From: Vermiculatibacterium agrestimuris
GTDB lineage: Bacteria > Bacillota > Clostridia > Oscillospirales > Oscillospiraceae
DNA: 64,000 bases
Reading direction: 5' to 3'
NCBI RefSeq assembly: GCF_943193085.1
Contig: NZ_CALPCU010000010.1
Location: forward strand, 1-64,000
Shown: in pieces, positions 1-7,421 of the stretch
How positions within the stretch are numbered: the stretch's first letter is position 1
Layout: each line of letters starts with the position of its first letter
Program-made: the position numbers and the translations under genes
Notes under the pieces: generated by a model
The model's input: only the letters and a program-made list of their open reading frames with translations
Databases searched by the model: none
What the model was told of the DNA's origin: nothing

Positions 1-104
1 CACTTGTGAAAAGGACTTCCGTCCTCTTCTGGTGTTGTCTTGTCTTCACGTTGTTTAATTTACAAGGTGCACGCCGCGCAGTCGTTTTCGCTGCGAACTT
101 GATT

Positions 105-133
105 ACTCTACCACAGAGCGCAGCTTTTGTCAA
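105..133 (-). promoter_or_regulatory. Strong leftward promoter, rRNA-operon type (downstream copy)
   Basis: On the minus strand TTGACA (128-133) and TAGAGT (105-110) are separated by exactly 17 bases. The sequence beyond it, running out of the window at base 1, has no protein frame and contains a phrase resembling rRNA leader and spacer sequences (ACCTTGTAAATTAAAC) plus a CGCAG/CTGCG stem. Together with the second promoter just upstream, this is the usual tandem layout of an rRNA operon, which would lie left of the window. That identity is inferred. Confidence 0.6.
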
Positions 134-205
134 GCACTTTTTTCAATTTTTCGAATTTTTTTCGAAGTCCTTGAAAACCCTTGACTTTTCGACAGACGCT
201 CGGAT

Positions 206-234
206 AATATACCAGACCTCAAATTAAAAGTCAA
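206..234 (-). promoter_or_regulatory. Strong leftward promoter, rRNA-operon type (upstream copy)
   Basis: On the minus strand TTGACT (229-234) and TATATT (206-211) have a 17-base spacer. It lies about 100 bases upstream of the promoter at 105-133 and points the same way. The stretch between them is AT-rich with T/A runs, as expected for a highly expressed tandem promoter region. Confidence 0.55.
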
Positions 235-342
235 CACTTTTTTCCAGCTTATTTCCCACTTTTTTTCGCTTTCAAATTATGTCAACCTTTTTATGTCTCC
301 TACCTTATATAAATATACCTCTTAAACCCCCAGAAAACATTT

Positions 343-373
343 ACCCCCCGGCCATCCAATGTGACCGGGGGGT
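343..373 (-). terminator. GC-rich hairpin at the 3' end of the candidate RNA
   Basis: Arms 343-354 and 362-373 form a nearly perfect 12-bp stem (six consecutive C:G pairs, one mismatch) around a 7-base loop at 355-361. On the minus strand it is followed by a mixed TAAATGTTTTC stretch rather than a clean T-run, so it is at best an imperfect intrinsic terminator or a protective 3' hairpin. Its loop is exactly complementary to bases 673-679 near the 5' end of the same RNA. Confidence 0.45.
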
Positions 374-697
374 TACCACTGGTTGGGTTCGATCAATTTA
401 CTTTACCTCGCTTTCTGCAGGATGTTCGCTTGGCTGAGACTTTGGAACTGGACGCATTTCTCACTTCACAGCTGCCGTTTCCCTCTTGGTGCACTTCGGT
501 CTTCCTTCTTCAACGATACTTCGCTTCAGATGGTCTTGCCGGTGCTTCGCTCACACACGTGAGATGGGGTGGGTCTGTTCTCGCTGGGAAATCGCCGGTT
601 CGGATCTCGCTTCGCCGGGACGCTGTTGGCCGCCCCTTCCAGAAAGGGTTTTTCTGGCTGGACTTCTTAGCCCATTGGATTCACCTCTTTCGTTCTG
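343..697 (-). ncRNA. Candidate structured non-coding RNA, about 355 nt
   Basis: A leftward consensus promoter with an AT-rich UP-like block (703-731 and 741-770) reads into this stretch, which has no minus-strand reading frame with a ribosome binding site. Several helices can be seen: 639-645 with 651-657; 550-554 with 559-563 (a CTCAC/GTGAG tetraloop stem); the terminal hairpin 343-373; and an 8-base long-range match between 673-680 (near the 5' end) and 354-361 (the 3' hairpin loop). The RNA strand is purine-rich and repeats GCGAAG-type loops. I looked for the signature cores of RNase P RNA, tmRNA, SRP RNA and 6S RNA and did not find them. The start is taken as about 6-7 bases after the -10 box. 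An extended 5' leader of the rRNA operon is the main alternative. Confidence 0.45.
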
Positions 698-702
698 GCT
701 AC

Positions 703-731
703 ATTGTACAGGAAACTCACGAGTTTGTCAA
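703..731 (-). promoter_or_regulatory. Consensus promoter with UP element for the candidate RNA
   Basis: On the minus strand TTGACA (726-731) and TACAAT (703-708) are spaced by 17 bases. Directly upstream (732-770) the DNA is almost pure A/T, as in UP elements of stable-RNA promoters. No gene with a ribosome binding site follows on this strand, so the product is probably an untranslated RNA. Confidence 0.6.
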
Positions 732-770
732 TATGTTTTTATGGATTTTTTATAAAAAATTTTTCCATAA

Positions 771-797
771 GAAAAAAGGGCGGCCTCAAGGCCGCCC
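771..797 (-). terminator. Terminator of spoVAC
   Basis: The perfect 8-bp stem GGGCGGCC/GGCCGCCC (778-785 and 790-797) with loop TCAA is followed on the minus strand by a run of T (771-777). It starts five bases after the spoVAC stop codon and separates that gene from the RNA promoter to its left. Confidence 0.85.
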
Positions 798-802
798 CGC
801 GC

Positions 803-1246
803 TCATCCCAAGCCCAGCAATACCAGTAAAACGCCGTAGATCACGCTGGCGCTGATCCCGAAGACCAGCACCGGCCCGGCGATGACGAACATCTTGGCCG
901 CCACGCCCATCACCAGGCCCTCGCTTTTAAATTCCAGGGCCGGCGAGACCACCGCGTTGGCAAAGCCGGTGATGGGCACCAGCGTTCCCGCCCCGGCGTG
1001 CTTTGCGATCTTGTCAAACAGCCCCAGCCCTGTCAGCACCGCCGCCAGGAAGATGAGGGAAATAGAGGTGGCCGCCCCCGCCTCGTCCGGGCCCAGGCCG
1101 CAGGACTTGAACAAATTCATCAGTCCCTGGCCCAGCACACAGATAAGCCCGCCTACACAGAAGGCCCAGACGCAGTTTTTCCCGCTGGGCGAGGACTTGG
1201 ATTTACTGTTGACATATTTGCCGTAATCGGTGTTGGTCATATCCAT
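803..1246 (-). CDS. spoVAC: Stage V sporulation protein AC
   Basis: This 147-residue membrane protein closely follows the SpoVAC pattern: a soluble N-terminus, then FCVGGLICVLGQGL, then GAGTLVPITGFANAVVS and EFKSEGLVMGVAAKMF, with hydrophobic segments throughout. SpoVA proteins form the inner-membrane channel that moves dipicolinic acid into the forespore and out at germination. ATG at 1246 is chosen because an AAGGGAGG site (1256-1263) sits nine bases upstream; a GTG six bases earlier is too close to that site. The gene stands alone: a terminator follows and no spoVAD or spoVAE neighbour is present, which is unusual. A sigma-G-type promoter lies just upstream. Confidence 0.93.
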   Translation of the reverse strand: MDMTNTDYGKYVNSKSKSSPSGKNCVWAFCVGGLICVLGQGLMNLFKSCGLGPDEAGAATSISLIFLAAVLTGLGLFDKIAKHAGAGTLVPITGFANAVVSPALEFKSEGLVMGVAAKMFVIAGPVLVFGISASVIYGVLLVLLGLG

Positions 1247-1270
1247 ACTCACACGCCTCCCTTTTGGAAA

Positions 1271-1300
1271 TAGTTTGGCGCGCTTTGTCCGTTTTATTCA
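1271..1300 (-). promoter_or_regulatory. Sigma-G-type forespore promoter of spoVAC
   Basis: On the minus strand TGAATA (1295-1300), a 17-base spacer and CAAACTA (1271-1277) match the forespore sigma-G consensus TGAATA / CATACTA in 12 of 13 positions. Position and direction fit spoVAC, which is sigma-G controlled in Bacillus. Confidence 0.65.
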
Positions 1301-1377
1301 TTTTTTGCCCAGGCTAAGAGAGGGCGCAGGCTCTTTCCGGATCGGTTTCCCGGAGATAGAGTTCCTCTGAAATTTTT

Positions 1378-1716
1378 TCACTCCACGCCCCGGAGCAGCT
1401 CCTCCGCGGAGATCTCAAAGAGCTTCGCCAGGGCCAGCAGGTTGGAGGTGCTGGGCTCCGAAGCTCCGCTCTCCCACTTGCTCACCGCCTGGCGGGAGAC
1501 TCCCAGCCGCTCCGCCACAAATTCCTGGGTCATGTTTCGCTCCAGCCGATGGGTCTTGATTGTCTCCCCCAGGCTTTTGCGCACGGCGGCGGTCTCCGGC
1601 CGGCTGCCGCCGTCGCTGATGTACTTTCGCAGGGCCTTGATGACCAGGTAGACCACATAGAAAAATACCCCGTATATCATCAGAATGATGGGAAATACGA
1701 TAAGATTGAAGCGCAT
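1378..1716 (-). CDS. Membrane-anchored XRE-family regulator
   Basis: This 112-residue protein starts with one hydrophobic segment (about residues 3-27) followed by an XRE helix-turn-helix (about 48-105; NMTQEFVAERLGVSRQAVSKWE is split between helices 2 and 3). A transmembrane anchor in front of an XRE domain suggests a regulator held at the membrane. The ATG at 1716 is preceded by AAGGAGG; a longer frame upstream lacks a site. It faces the DUF1653 gene divergently, with about 165 bases between them. Target and signal are unknown. Confidence 0.8.
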   Translation of the reverse strand: MRFNLIVFPIILMIYGVFFYVVYLVIKALRKYISDGGSRPETAAVRKSLGETIKTHRLERNMTQEFVAERLGVSRQAVSKWESGASEPSTSNLLALAKLFEISAEELLRGVE

Positions 1717-1880
1717 TGGAACATTCCTCCTTTTTTCAACTGTTTTCAGTATAGCATAAAAACCACCCGGTTCCACCAACTATGCCGAAAAAATTGGTTG
1801 CCCTCCGGTTGCGCGCCCTTTTTCTTCCCTTTTTTCTCCCCCTGTGCTATGATAGGAGCAATCAAAAAGGAGATGATCTC

Positions 1881-2117
1881 ATGCGGGAGCTGAAGCCCGG
1901 CGCTATCTACACCCACTTTAAGGGAAACAAGTACAAAGCCCTCTTTACCGCCCTCCACTCGGAGACCCAGGAGCCTATGGTGGTCTACCAGGCCCTCTAC
2001 GGAGACTTTGGCTATTATGTCCGGCCGCTGGATATGTTTCTGTCTGAGGTGGATCACGAAAAGTATCCCCAGGCGGGGCAGAAATACCGCTTTCAGCTGG
2101 AAACGGAAGGCTTTTAA
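1881..2117 (+). CDS. DUF1653 family protein
   Basis: This is a 78-residue soluble protein with the DUF1653 pattern: an N-terminal GAIYTHFKGNKYKALF segment, an HSETQEPMVVYQALYG core and a tryptophan-free C-terminus around PLDMFLSEV. Function is unknown for the family. The ATG at 1881 follows AAAAGGAG; in-frame sequence upstream (from 1782) has no binding site and is not counted. Its stop codon (2115-2117) lies 14 bases before the start of the UvrA-like gene, so the two are probably co-transcribed and translationally coupled. Confidence 0.82.
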   Translation: MRELKPGAIYTHFKGNKYKALFTALHSETQEPMVVYQALYGDFGYYVRPLDMFLSEVDHEKYPQAGQKYRFQLETEGF

Positions 2118-2131
2118 TGCAGGAGGCCGCC

Positions 2132-4636
2132 ATGGGCGAAAAAACAGCCGCGCCCCAGTTTATCCAAGTCCGGGGCGCGCGGGTGCACAATTTGAAAAAC
2201 ATCGACGTGGATATCCCCCTGAACCAGATCGTCGGGGTGGCCGGGGTCTCCGGCTCGGGAAAATCCTCTCTGGCCCTGGGGGTGCTCTACGCCGAGGGCT
2301 CCCGCCGCTATCTGGACTCTCTTTCCGCATATACGAGAAGGCGGATGTCCCAGGCCGCCAAGGCCCAAGTGGACGACGTGCTCTACATCCCCGCCTCCCT
2401 GGCCCTCCACCAGCGGCCGGGTGTCCCCGGTATCCGCAGCACCTTCGGCACAGGCACAGAGCTTTTGAACTCTCTGCGGCTCATGTTCTCCCGGCTGGCC
2501 AGCCACCGCTGCCCCAAGGGCCATGCTCTGCCGCCCACCCTGGCGGTGGCGGCGGGCCAGGCGCTCACCTGCCCGGAATGTGGAGAAACGTTCTTCGCCC
2601 CCAGCGCAGAGGAGCTGTCCTTCAACAGTCAGGGCGCCTGCCGCGCCTGCGGCGGCACCGGTGTGATCCAAAGCGTGGATCGCGCCGCCCTGGTGCCTGA
2701 CGAGTCTCTCTCTATCGACGAGGGGGCCGTGCTCCCCTGGCGCACCCTCATGTGGTCGTTGATGACCGACGTGTGCCGGGCCATGGGGGTGCGCACCGAC
2801 GTGCCCTTCCGGGAGCTGACCCAGGCGGAGCGGGACATCGTCTTCAACGGCCCAGCCGAAAAAAAGCACATCTTCTATAAGCCGAAGGACTCCAACGACG
2901 CCGCGGAGCTGGACTTCACCTACTATAACGCCGTCTACACCGTGGAAAACGCCCTGCGTAAGGTCAAGGACGAAAAGGGCATGAAACGGGTGGAGAAATT
3001 CTTAAAGCAGGAGCTCTGCCCCCACTGCGGGGGCACTCGCCTCTCCGAGGCCGCCAGGGCTCCCAGGCTCCGGGGCATCTCACTGGACGAGGCCTGCCAG
3101 ATGACCCTGGAGCAGCTGACGGCTTGGGTGGAGGGCGTTCCGGCCTCCCTGCCGCCGGAGATGGGCCCCATGGCCCGGAGCATCTGCGACTCTTTTCACC
3201 TCTCCGCCAAACGGCTCATGGATCTGGGCCTGGGCTACCTCACCTTAGACCGCGCCTCCGCCACCCTCTCCACCGGGGAGCGGCAGAGGATGCAGCTGGC
3301 CCGGGCCGTGCGCAACCGCACCACCGGCGTTCTCTACGTGCTGGACGAGCCCTCCATCGGCCTCCACCCCGCCAATATGGCGGGCCTCACCGCCGTCATG
3401 GACGACCTGGTGGCCGACGGCAACTCCGTTTTGCTGGTGGATCACGACATCCAGATCCTCTCCCACGCCGATTGGATCGTGGAGCTGGGCCCCCAGGCCG
3501 GCTCCGGCGGCGGACGGATCATCGCCCAGGGGACGACGGCGGCCCTGGCGGCTGACCCCGCCTCCATGATCGGCCCCTTCCTCTCCGGGCGGCGGGGCGC
3601 CGTAATAAAACCGCCGCTATCCTCCCCGGAGCTCTTTTCCACTGGACGGATCCACCTGTCCACCGAAGCCATCCATACGGTAAAGCCCCTGGAGGCGGAC
3701 ATCCCCAAGGGCAGACTCACCGTGGTCACCGGAGTCTCCGGCTCCGGTAAGACCACCCTTATTTTGGACAGTCTTGTCCCCGGCCTGGCGCGCGCCGCCG
3801 CCGGGTCGACGCTTCCCCCGCATGTCCGCGAGGTAGACTGCGGCGGGATCCGGCAGGTGAAACTCATCGACGCCACCCCCATCGGCGTCAACGTCCGCTC
3901 CACTGTGGCCACATATGCCAACATCCACGACGAGTTGCGCAAGTTCTTTGCCCGCCAGAGCCAGGCCAAGGCTCTGGGGCTCAAGGCAGGGGACTTTTCC
4001 TACAACACCGGCGCCCTGCGCTGTCCGGTGTGCGACGGCACCGGGGTCATCAGCCTGGATGTACAGTTCCTCCCCGACGTGGATATCCCCTGTCCCGATT
4101 GCCATGGTTCCCGGTATGCCAGACAGGCTGAAAACGTGACCTATCCCACCAGGGCAGGGGAAAGCTGGTCGCTGCCCCAGCTCATGGCCATGGACGTGGA
4201 CGCCGCCCTGATCGCCTGCAAGGAGATAAAGCTGGTGGCTCAACGGCTGCAGGTCTTGCACGACCTGGGTCTGGGCTACCTGACCCTGGGGGAGGCCACC
4301 CCCAGCCTCTCCGGCGGCGAGGCCCAGCGGCTGAAGCTGGCCAGTGAAATGGGCAGGGCCCAGGGCGACTCCCTCTTCGTCTTCGACGAGCCCACCATCG
4401 GCCTCCATCCTCTGGATGTGGAGACCCTGCTGGAGGTGTTCCGCACCCTCATGGCGCAGGGGGCCACCGTGGTAGTCATCGAGCACGACCTGGACGTGAT
4501 CCGCAGCGCCGACTACGTCATCGACATGGGCCCGGGCGGCGGCGAGGCGGGAGGCCGGATCGTGGCCGCCGCGCCACCCGCGCTTCTGGCTCAAGATCAG
4601 GAGAGCGTCACAGGCAGATATCTGCGGGAGATATGA
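2132..4636 (+). CDS. UvrA-like ABC ATPase, class II (short) form
   Basis: This 834-residue protein carries two ABC ATPase cassettes in the UvrA arrangement: Walker A GVSGSGKSS (about residues 38-46) and a second GVSGSGKTT near 535, signatures LSTGERQR and LSGGEAQR, and Walker B boxes LDEPSIGLHP and FDEPTIGLHP. Zinc-finger cysteines sit in CPECGETF, CRACGGTG, CPVCDGTG and CPDCHGS. Canonical UvrA is about 940 residues; this length matches class II UvrA-like proteins (UvrA2), which lack the UvrB-binding domain and have been linked to DNA damage or drug tolerance. No uvrB or uvrC is nearby. ATG at 2132 follows AGGAGG; the ATG at 2117, overlapping the previous stop, has no site. Confidence 0.88.
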   Translation: MGEKTAAPQFIQVRGARVHNLKNIDVDIPLNQIVGVAGVSGSGKSSLALGVLYAEGSRRYLDSLSAYTRRRMSQAAKAQVDDVLYIPASLALHQRPGVPGIRSTFGTGTELLNSLRLMFSRLASHRCPKGHALPPTLAVAAGQALTCPECGETFFAPSAEELSFNSQGACRACGGTGVIQSVDRAALVPDESLSIDEGAVLPWRTLMWSLMTDVCRAMGVRTDVPFRELTQAERDIVFNGPAEKKHIFYKPKDSNDAAELDFTYYNAVYTVENALRKVKDEKGMKRVEKFLKQELCPHCGGTRLSEAARAPRLRGISLDEACQMTLEQLTAWVEGVPASLPPEMGPMARSICDSFHLSAKRLMDLGLGYLTLDRASATLSTGERQRMQLARAVRNRTTGVLYVLDEPSIGLHPANMAGLTAVMDDLVADGNSVLLVDHDIQILSHADWIVELGPQAGSGGGRIIAQGTTAALAADPASMIGPFLSGRRGAVIKPPLSSPELFSTGRIHLSTEAIHTVKPLEADIPKGRLTVVTGVSGSGKTTLILDSLVPGLARAAAGSTLPPHVREVDCGGIRQVKLIDATPIGVNVRSTVATYANIHDELRKFFARQSQAKALGLKAGDFSYNTGALRCPVCDGTGVISLDVQFLPDVDIPCPDCHGSRYARQAENVTYPTRAGESWSLPQLMAMDVDAALIACKEIKLVAQRLQVLHDLGLGYLTLGEATPSLSGGEAQRLKLASEMGRAQGDSLFVFDEPTIGLHPLDVETLLEVFRTLMAQGATVVVIEHDLDVIRSADYVIDMGPGGGEAGGRIVAAAPPALLAQDQESVTGRYLREI

Positions 4637-4672
4637 AAAGAGCGCTTCCCTGCCGGGAAGCGCTCTTTTTTA
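4636..4672 (+). terminator. Terminator after the UvrA-like gene
   Basis: A perfect 15-bp stem (4636-4650 with 4655-4669, loop TGCC) is followed by a T-run. It begins in the last base of the stop codon. The A-rich left foot means it can also serve the convergent gene on the minus strand. Confidence 0.92.
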
Positions 4673-4693
4673 TTCTCTCATTTTCGCCGGCTG

Positions 4694-5473
4694 TCACATC
4701 AGCTTCACGGTGTAGTAGACCGCCATGATCAGAAGCCAGGCCGCCACCGCTCCGTACAGCACCACAGAGGGCACGCTGAACAGGCTGACGATGAGCACCC
4801 CAAGCGCCACCGCCGCGCCGGTGTAGAGCAAGGCGTAGTTGGCGTCCTTACCAAAGATCCGCAGGCTCTTGCCCTGCCACTCCACCAGGCCCTGGCCGCT
4901 CTGGGCCTTCCTGGTCAGCAGCGCGCCCAGAAGCACCAGCACCACAGACAGCGCCACATAGGCGTAGAAGATGGTGGAGTGTCCCGCGCCCCAAACGCCC
5001 AGCAGCGCCAACACGCCGCCGCAGGCGATAAAGAAGAATTCCCGCTGATAGAGATAGTAGACGAGCGCCAGAACGACCACCACAGGCACCACGTAGAGCA
5101 GCAGCTCCACGCCCCGGAAGTTGCTCATGTTGTAGAAAAACCACACCCCAAAGCAGCACAGGGAAAGCCCGATGAGGAACAGGCACAGCCCACCGGGCAG
5201 CGTGCTCTTCTTGCCTGCGCTCCTGACGTTTTTCCACCAGTACCCCGCCGCCGCCGCACACACCAGTGCGGCTACCGCCAGGATCTTCATAGCGGTGCAC
5301 ACCGCCGTGTGGATGGCGTACTCGGACACCTTACTGTATATAACATAACGATTGAGCAGGAGCAGGAAGAATTCCAGCACCACGCCCCCCACCATCCAGC
5401 ACAGGATGCGGTTAAGTGCGGCCTCCTCAGCTTTCGCCTTGGCCAGCTTCGCTTGCTTCACGTTTTTATCCAT
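4694..5473 (-). CDS. Multi-pass membrane protein of unknown function
   Basis: This is a 259-residue protein with a short basic, lysine-rich N-terminus (about residues 1-20) and roughly eight hydrophobic segments, ending in YYTVKLM. I do not recognise a domain. ATG at 5473 is chosen because AGGAG lies nine bases upstream; the frame is open further upstream but without a site. It is a single-gene unit between the terminator at 4636 and the divergent deacetylase gene. Conserved polytopic proteins of this kind are common in gut Clostridia; no function is proposed. Confidence 0.75.
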   Translation of the reverse strand: MDKNVKQAKLAKAKAEEAALNRILCWMVGGVVLEFFLLLLNRYVIYSKVSEYAIHTAVCTAMKILAVAALVCAAAAGYWWKNVRSAGKKSTLPGGLCLFLIGLSLCCFGVWFFYNMSNFRGVELLLYVVPVVVVLALVYYLYQREFFFIACGGVLALLGVWGAGHSTIFYAYVALSVVLVLLGALLTRKAQSGQGLVEWQGKSLRIFGKDANYALLYTGAAVALGVLIVSLFSVPSVVLYGAVAAWLLIMAVYYTVKLM

Positions 5474-5671
5474 TTGCACATCTCCTGTGAATCCCCGGCC
5501 AAAAGGGCGGGTGAGTTCATTCTTGCCTATTTTAACAGAAAATAACCATTTTTGCAACAGAAAAAACCGAGGGCTCCGTCTTCATAAAATTGTAAGCGTT
5601 TTGTTGTTGTTTTTTCCTTATATCCAGCTATAATGGGTACAGTACGAACAAAGAGAAAGGAATGTGACCCA

Positions 5672-6943
5672 ATGCTTCACTCCAGAAAGGGAACGGCGCT
5701 TTTGTTGGCCCTCTCCCTCGTGTTTACCCTTGGCGCCTGTGGCGGAGGCGACCCCAACGCCGCCGCTTCCGCCTCTCCCTCTCCCGAACCTGTGCCCACC
5801 GCCACAGAGGAGCCCGTCCCGGAGGACAGCGTCCAGCCCACCACGCCTCCTGTGCCTCTGGTGCCCTGGGGCCCCGACCAGGTGGTGGAGCATCTCTTCT
5901 TCCATCCGGTCATCGCCTATCCCCAGTGGGCCTTCCACGACTGTCCCTCCTCCCAGTCCCAGAAGGAGGGCCTGGACGACTGGATGGTCACGGTGGACGA
6001 GTACAATAAGATCCTGCAAAGCGTCTACGACAAAGGCTATATCATGGTGAGCATGAACGATGTGTGGAGCGAGGTCACCGATGAAAACGGTGTGGCCCGG
6101 ATGCAGCGCAACACACTTATGATCCCTGAGGGGAAAAAGCCCCTTATCATATCCTTTGACGACACCAACTATTATGACTATATGCTGGAGGAGGGCTTCA
6201 CCTCCAAGCTGGTGCTTGGCTCCGACGGGGAGATCTGGGCCGAGTGCACCGACCCCTATACCGGAGAGACCTTCCTGACTCAGGACTTGGACGCCATCAC
6301 TATTTTGGACAAATTTGTCCGGGAGCATCCCGACTTTTCTCTCAACGGCGTCAAGGGCTGCCTCTCCCTCACCGGCTACCAGGGCATCCTGGGCTACCGC
6401 ACCCAGAACGACATCGACATTAAGGCGGATGACCCTGCCCGCCCCGACTTCGACGCCAACCGGGAGAAGGAGCGGGATGCGGTGAAGCCCATTATCCAGC
6501 GACTGAAGGAGACCGGCTGGTACTTCGGTTCCCACACCTGGGGCCATATCAATTTGGCCAACAGCTCTATGGAGCGCATCCAGCGGGACACCAAACGCTG
6601 GGAGGAGGAAGTGGGCAGTCTGGTGGGCCCCACCAACATTCTCTTCTATCCCCACGGCGCCCGGCCTGACGGCGACCACGACCAGGGCGAGAGCTACGGC
6701 GAGCAGTTCAAATGGCTCCAGAGCTTCGGCTTCCGCATCTTCGCCAGCGTGGGCATCAGTTCCTATTCCCAGGTGAAGACCACCATCTCCGCTGTGATCT
6801 GCGACCGGCTCCATCCCGACGGCACCACTCTCCGGGGCGGCAGGAGCGGCAAGACCCTCCAACAGTATATCCAGTTCTACGACTGCCGGGAGATCATTGA
6901 CCTGGACGTGCGTCCCAACCTGGGCGTTACCTGGAGTTGGTAA
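5672..6943 (+). CDS. Polysaccharide-deacetylase-like lipoprotein
   Basis: This 423-residue lipoprotein starts with a signal peptide ending in the lipobox LGAC (about residues 19-26), followed by a Ser/Pro/Thr/Glu-rich linker to about residue 60. The remainder has features of the NodB/polysaccharide-deacetylase fold: PLIISFDDTNYYDY (putative catalytic aspartates) and FGSHTWGHINL (the H-x3-H metal motif). Such enzymes remove acetyl groups from peptidoglycan or other surface glycans; the substrate here is unknown. The start follows AAAGGAA at a nine-base distance. It probably forms a two-gene unit with cdd, 24 bases downstream. Confidence 0.82.
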   Translation: MLHSRKGTALLLALSLVFTLGACGGGDPNAAASASPSPEPVPTATEEPVPEDSVQPTTPPVPLVPWGPDQVVEHLFFHPVIAYPQWAFHDCPSSQSQKEGLDDWMVTVDEYNKILQSVYDKGYIMVSMNDVWSEVTDENGVARMQRNTLMIPEGKKPLIISFDDTNYYDYMLEEGFTSKLVLGSDGEIWAECTDPYTGETFLTQDLDAITILDKFVREHPDFSLNGVKGCLSLTGYQGILGYRTQNDIDIKADDPARPDFDANREKERDAVKPIIQRLKETGWYFGSHTWGHINLANSSMERIQRDTKRWEEEVGSLVGPTNILFYPHGARPDGDHDQGESYGEQFKWLQSFGFRIFASVGISSYSQVKTTISAVICDRLHPDGTTLRGGRSGKTLQQYIQFYDCREIIDLDVRPNLGVTWSW

Positions 6944-6967
6944 ATTTCTATTGAAAGGAGCTTTTCC

Positions 6968-7363
6968 ATGACTGACCGCGAACTGGCCGACCTGGCCTAT
7001 GACATGCTGAAGCGTTCCTATGTCCCCTACTCTAAGTTCCCTGTGGGGGCCGCTATCCTCTGCGCCGACGGCACGGTGTTCACCGGCTGCAACATCGAAA
7101 ACGCCGCCTACGGCTCCACCATCTGCGCCGAACGCACCGCCTTGGTCAAGGCGGTGAGCGAGGGCCACCGGGACGATCTCGTCCGCATCGCCGTGGTGGG
7201 TGAGTCGGAGAACTACTGCTGGCCCTGCGGCTCCTGCCGCCAGATGCTCTATGAGTTTGCTCCCGACCTGGAGTTCCTGGTGGGCAAAGCCGATCGCAGC
7301 TTCGTCAAGCTCTCCTTTGCGGAGCTGCTCCCCCATGGCTTCGGCCCCAAGAGCCTGAACTGA
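6968..7363 (+). CDS. cdd: Cytidine deaminase
   Basis: This 131-residue enzyme has the complete homotetrameric cytidine deaminase signature: C53-A-E55 (zinc ligand and proton-shuttling glutamate) and C87-G-S-C90 (the other two zinc cysteines), plus the CNIENAAYG substrate loop. It deaminates cytidine and deoxycytidine to uridine and deoxyuridine in pyrimidine salvage. AAAGGAG precedes the ATG. It follows the deacetylase lipoprotein gene and ends at a bidirectional terminator. Confidence 0.96.
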   Translation: MTDRELADLAYDMLKRSYVPYSKFPVGAAILCADGTVFTGCNIENAAYGSTICAERTALVKAVSEGHRDDLVRIAVVGESENYCWPCGSCRQMLYEFAPDLEFLVGKADRSFVKLSFAELLPHGFGPKSLN

Positions 7364-7372
7364 GCGATATGT

Positions 7373-7414
7373 AAAAAGGACGCCCCCTCCGCCTGGAGGT
7401 GGCGTCCTTTTTTT
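7373..7414. terminator. Bidirectional terminator between cdd and the AAA ATPase gene
   Basis: The 12-bp stem AAAAAGGACGCC/GGCGTCCTTTTT with a further internal CCTCC/GGAGG stem is flanked by A-run and T-run, so it can terminate both converging genes. Confidence 0.9.
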
Positions 7415-7421
7415 ATTCCAT

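Noticed and set aside
188..194. TTCGACA, a match to a Spo0A box near the tandem promoters
   Set aside because: A single 7-base match in 64 kb is expected by chance several times; no sporulation gene is next to it in the right direction.
181..210. Rightward TTGACT-N18-TAATAT
   Set aside because: It overlaps the better leftward promoters and no rightward gene follows; AT-rich DNA gives such matches easily.
361..855. An open plus-strand frame of 164 codons upstream of spoVAC
   Set aside because: No ribosome binding site, no recognisable domain, and it runs antisense over the candidate RNA, its promoter, the spoVAC terminator and the spoVAC end.
5618..7336. Long minus-strand frame opposite the deacetylase and cdd genes
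   Set aside because: Shadow frame caused by GC-rich third positions of the real genes; low-complexity His/Gly/Val composition and no start site.
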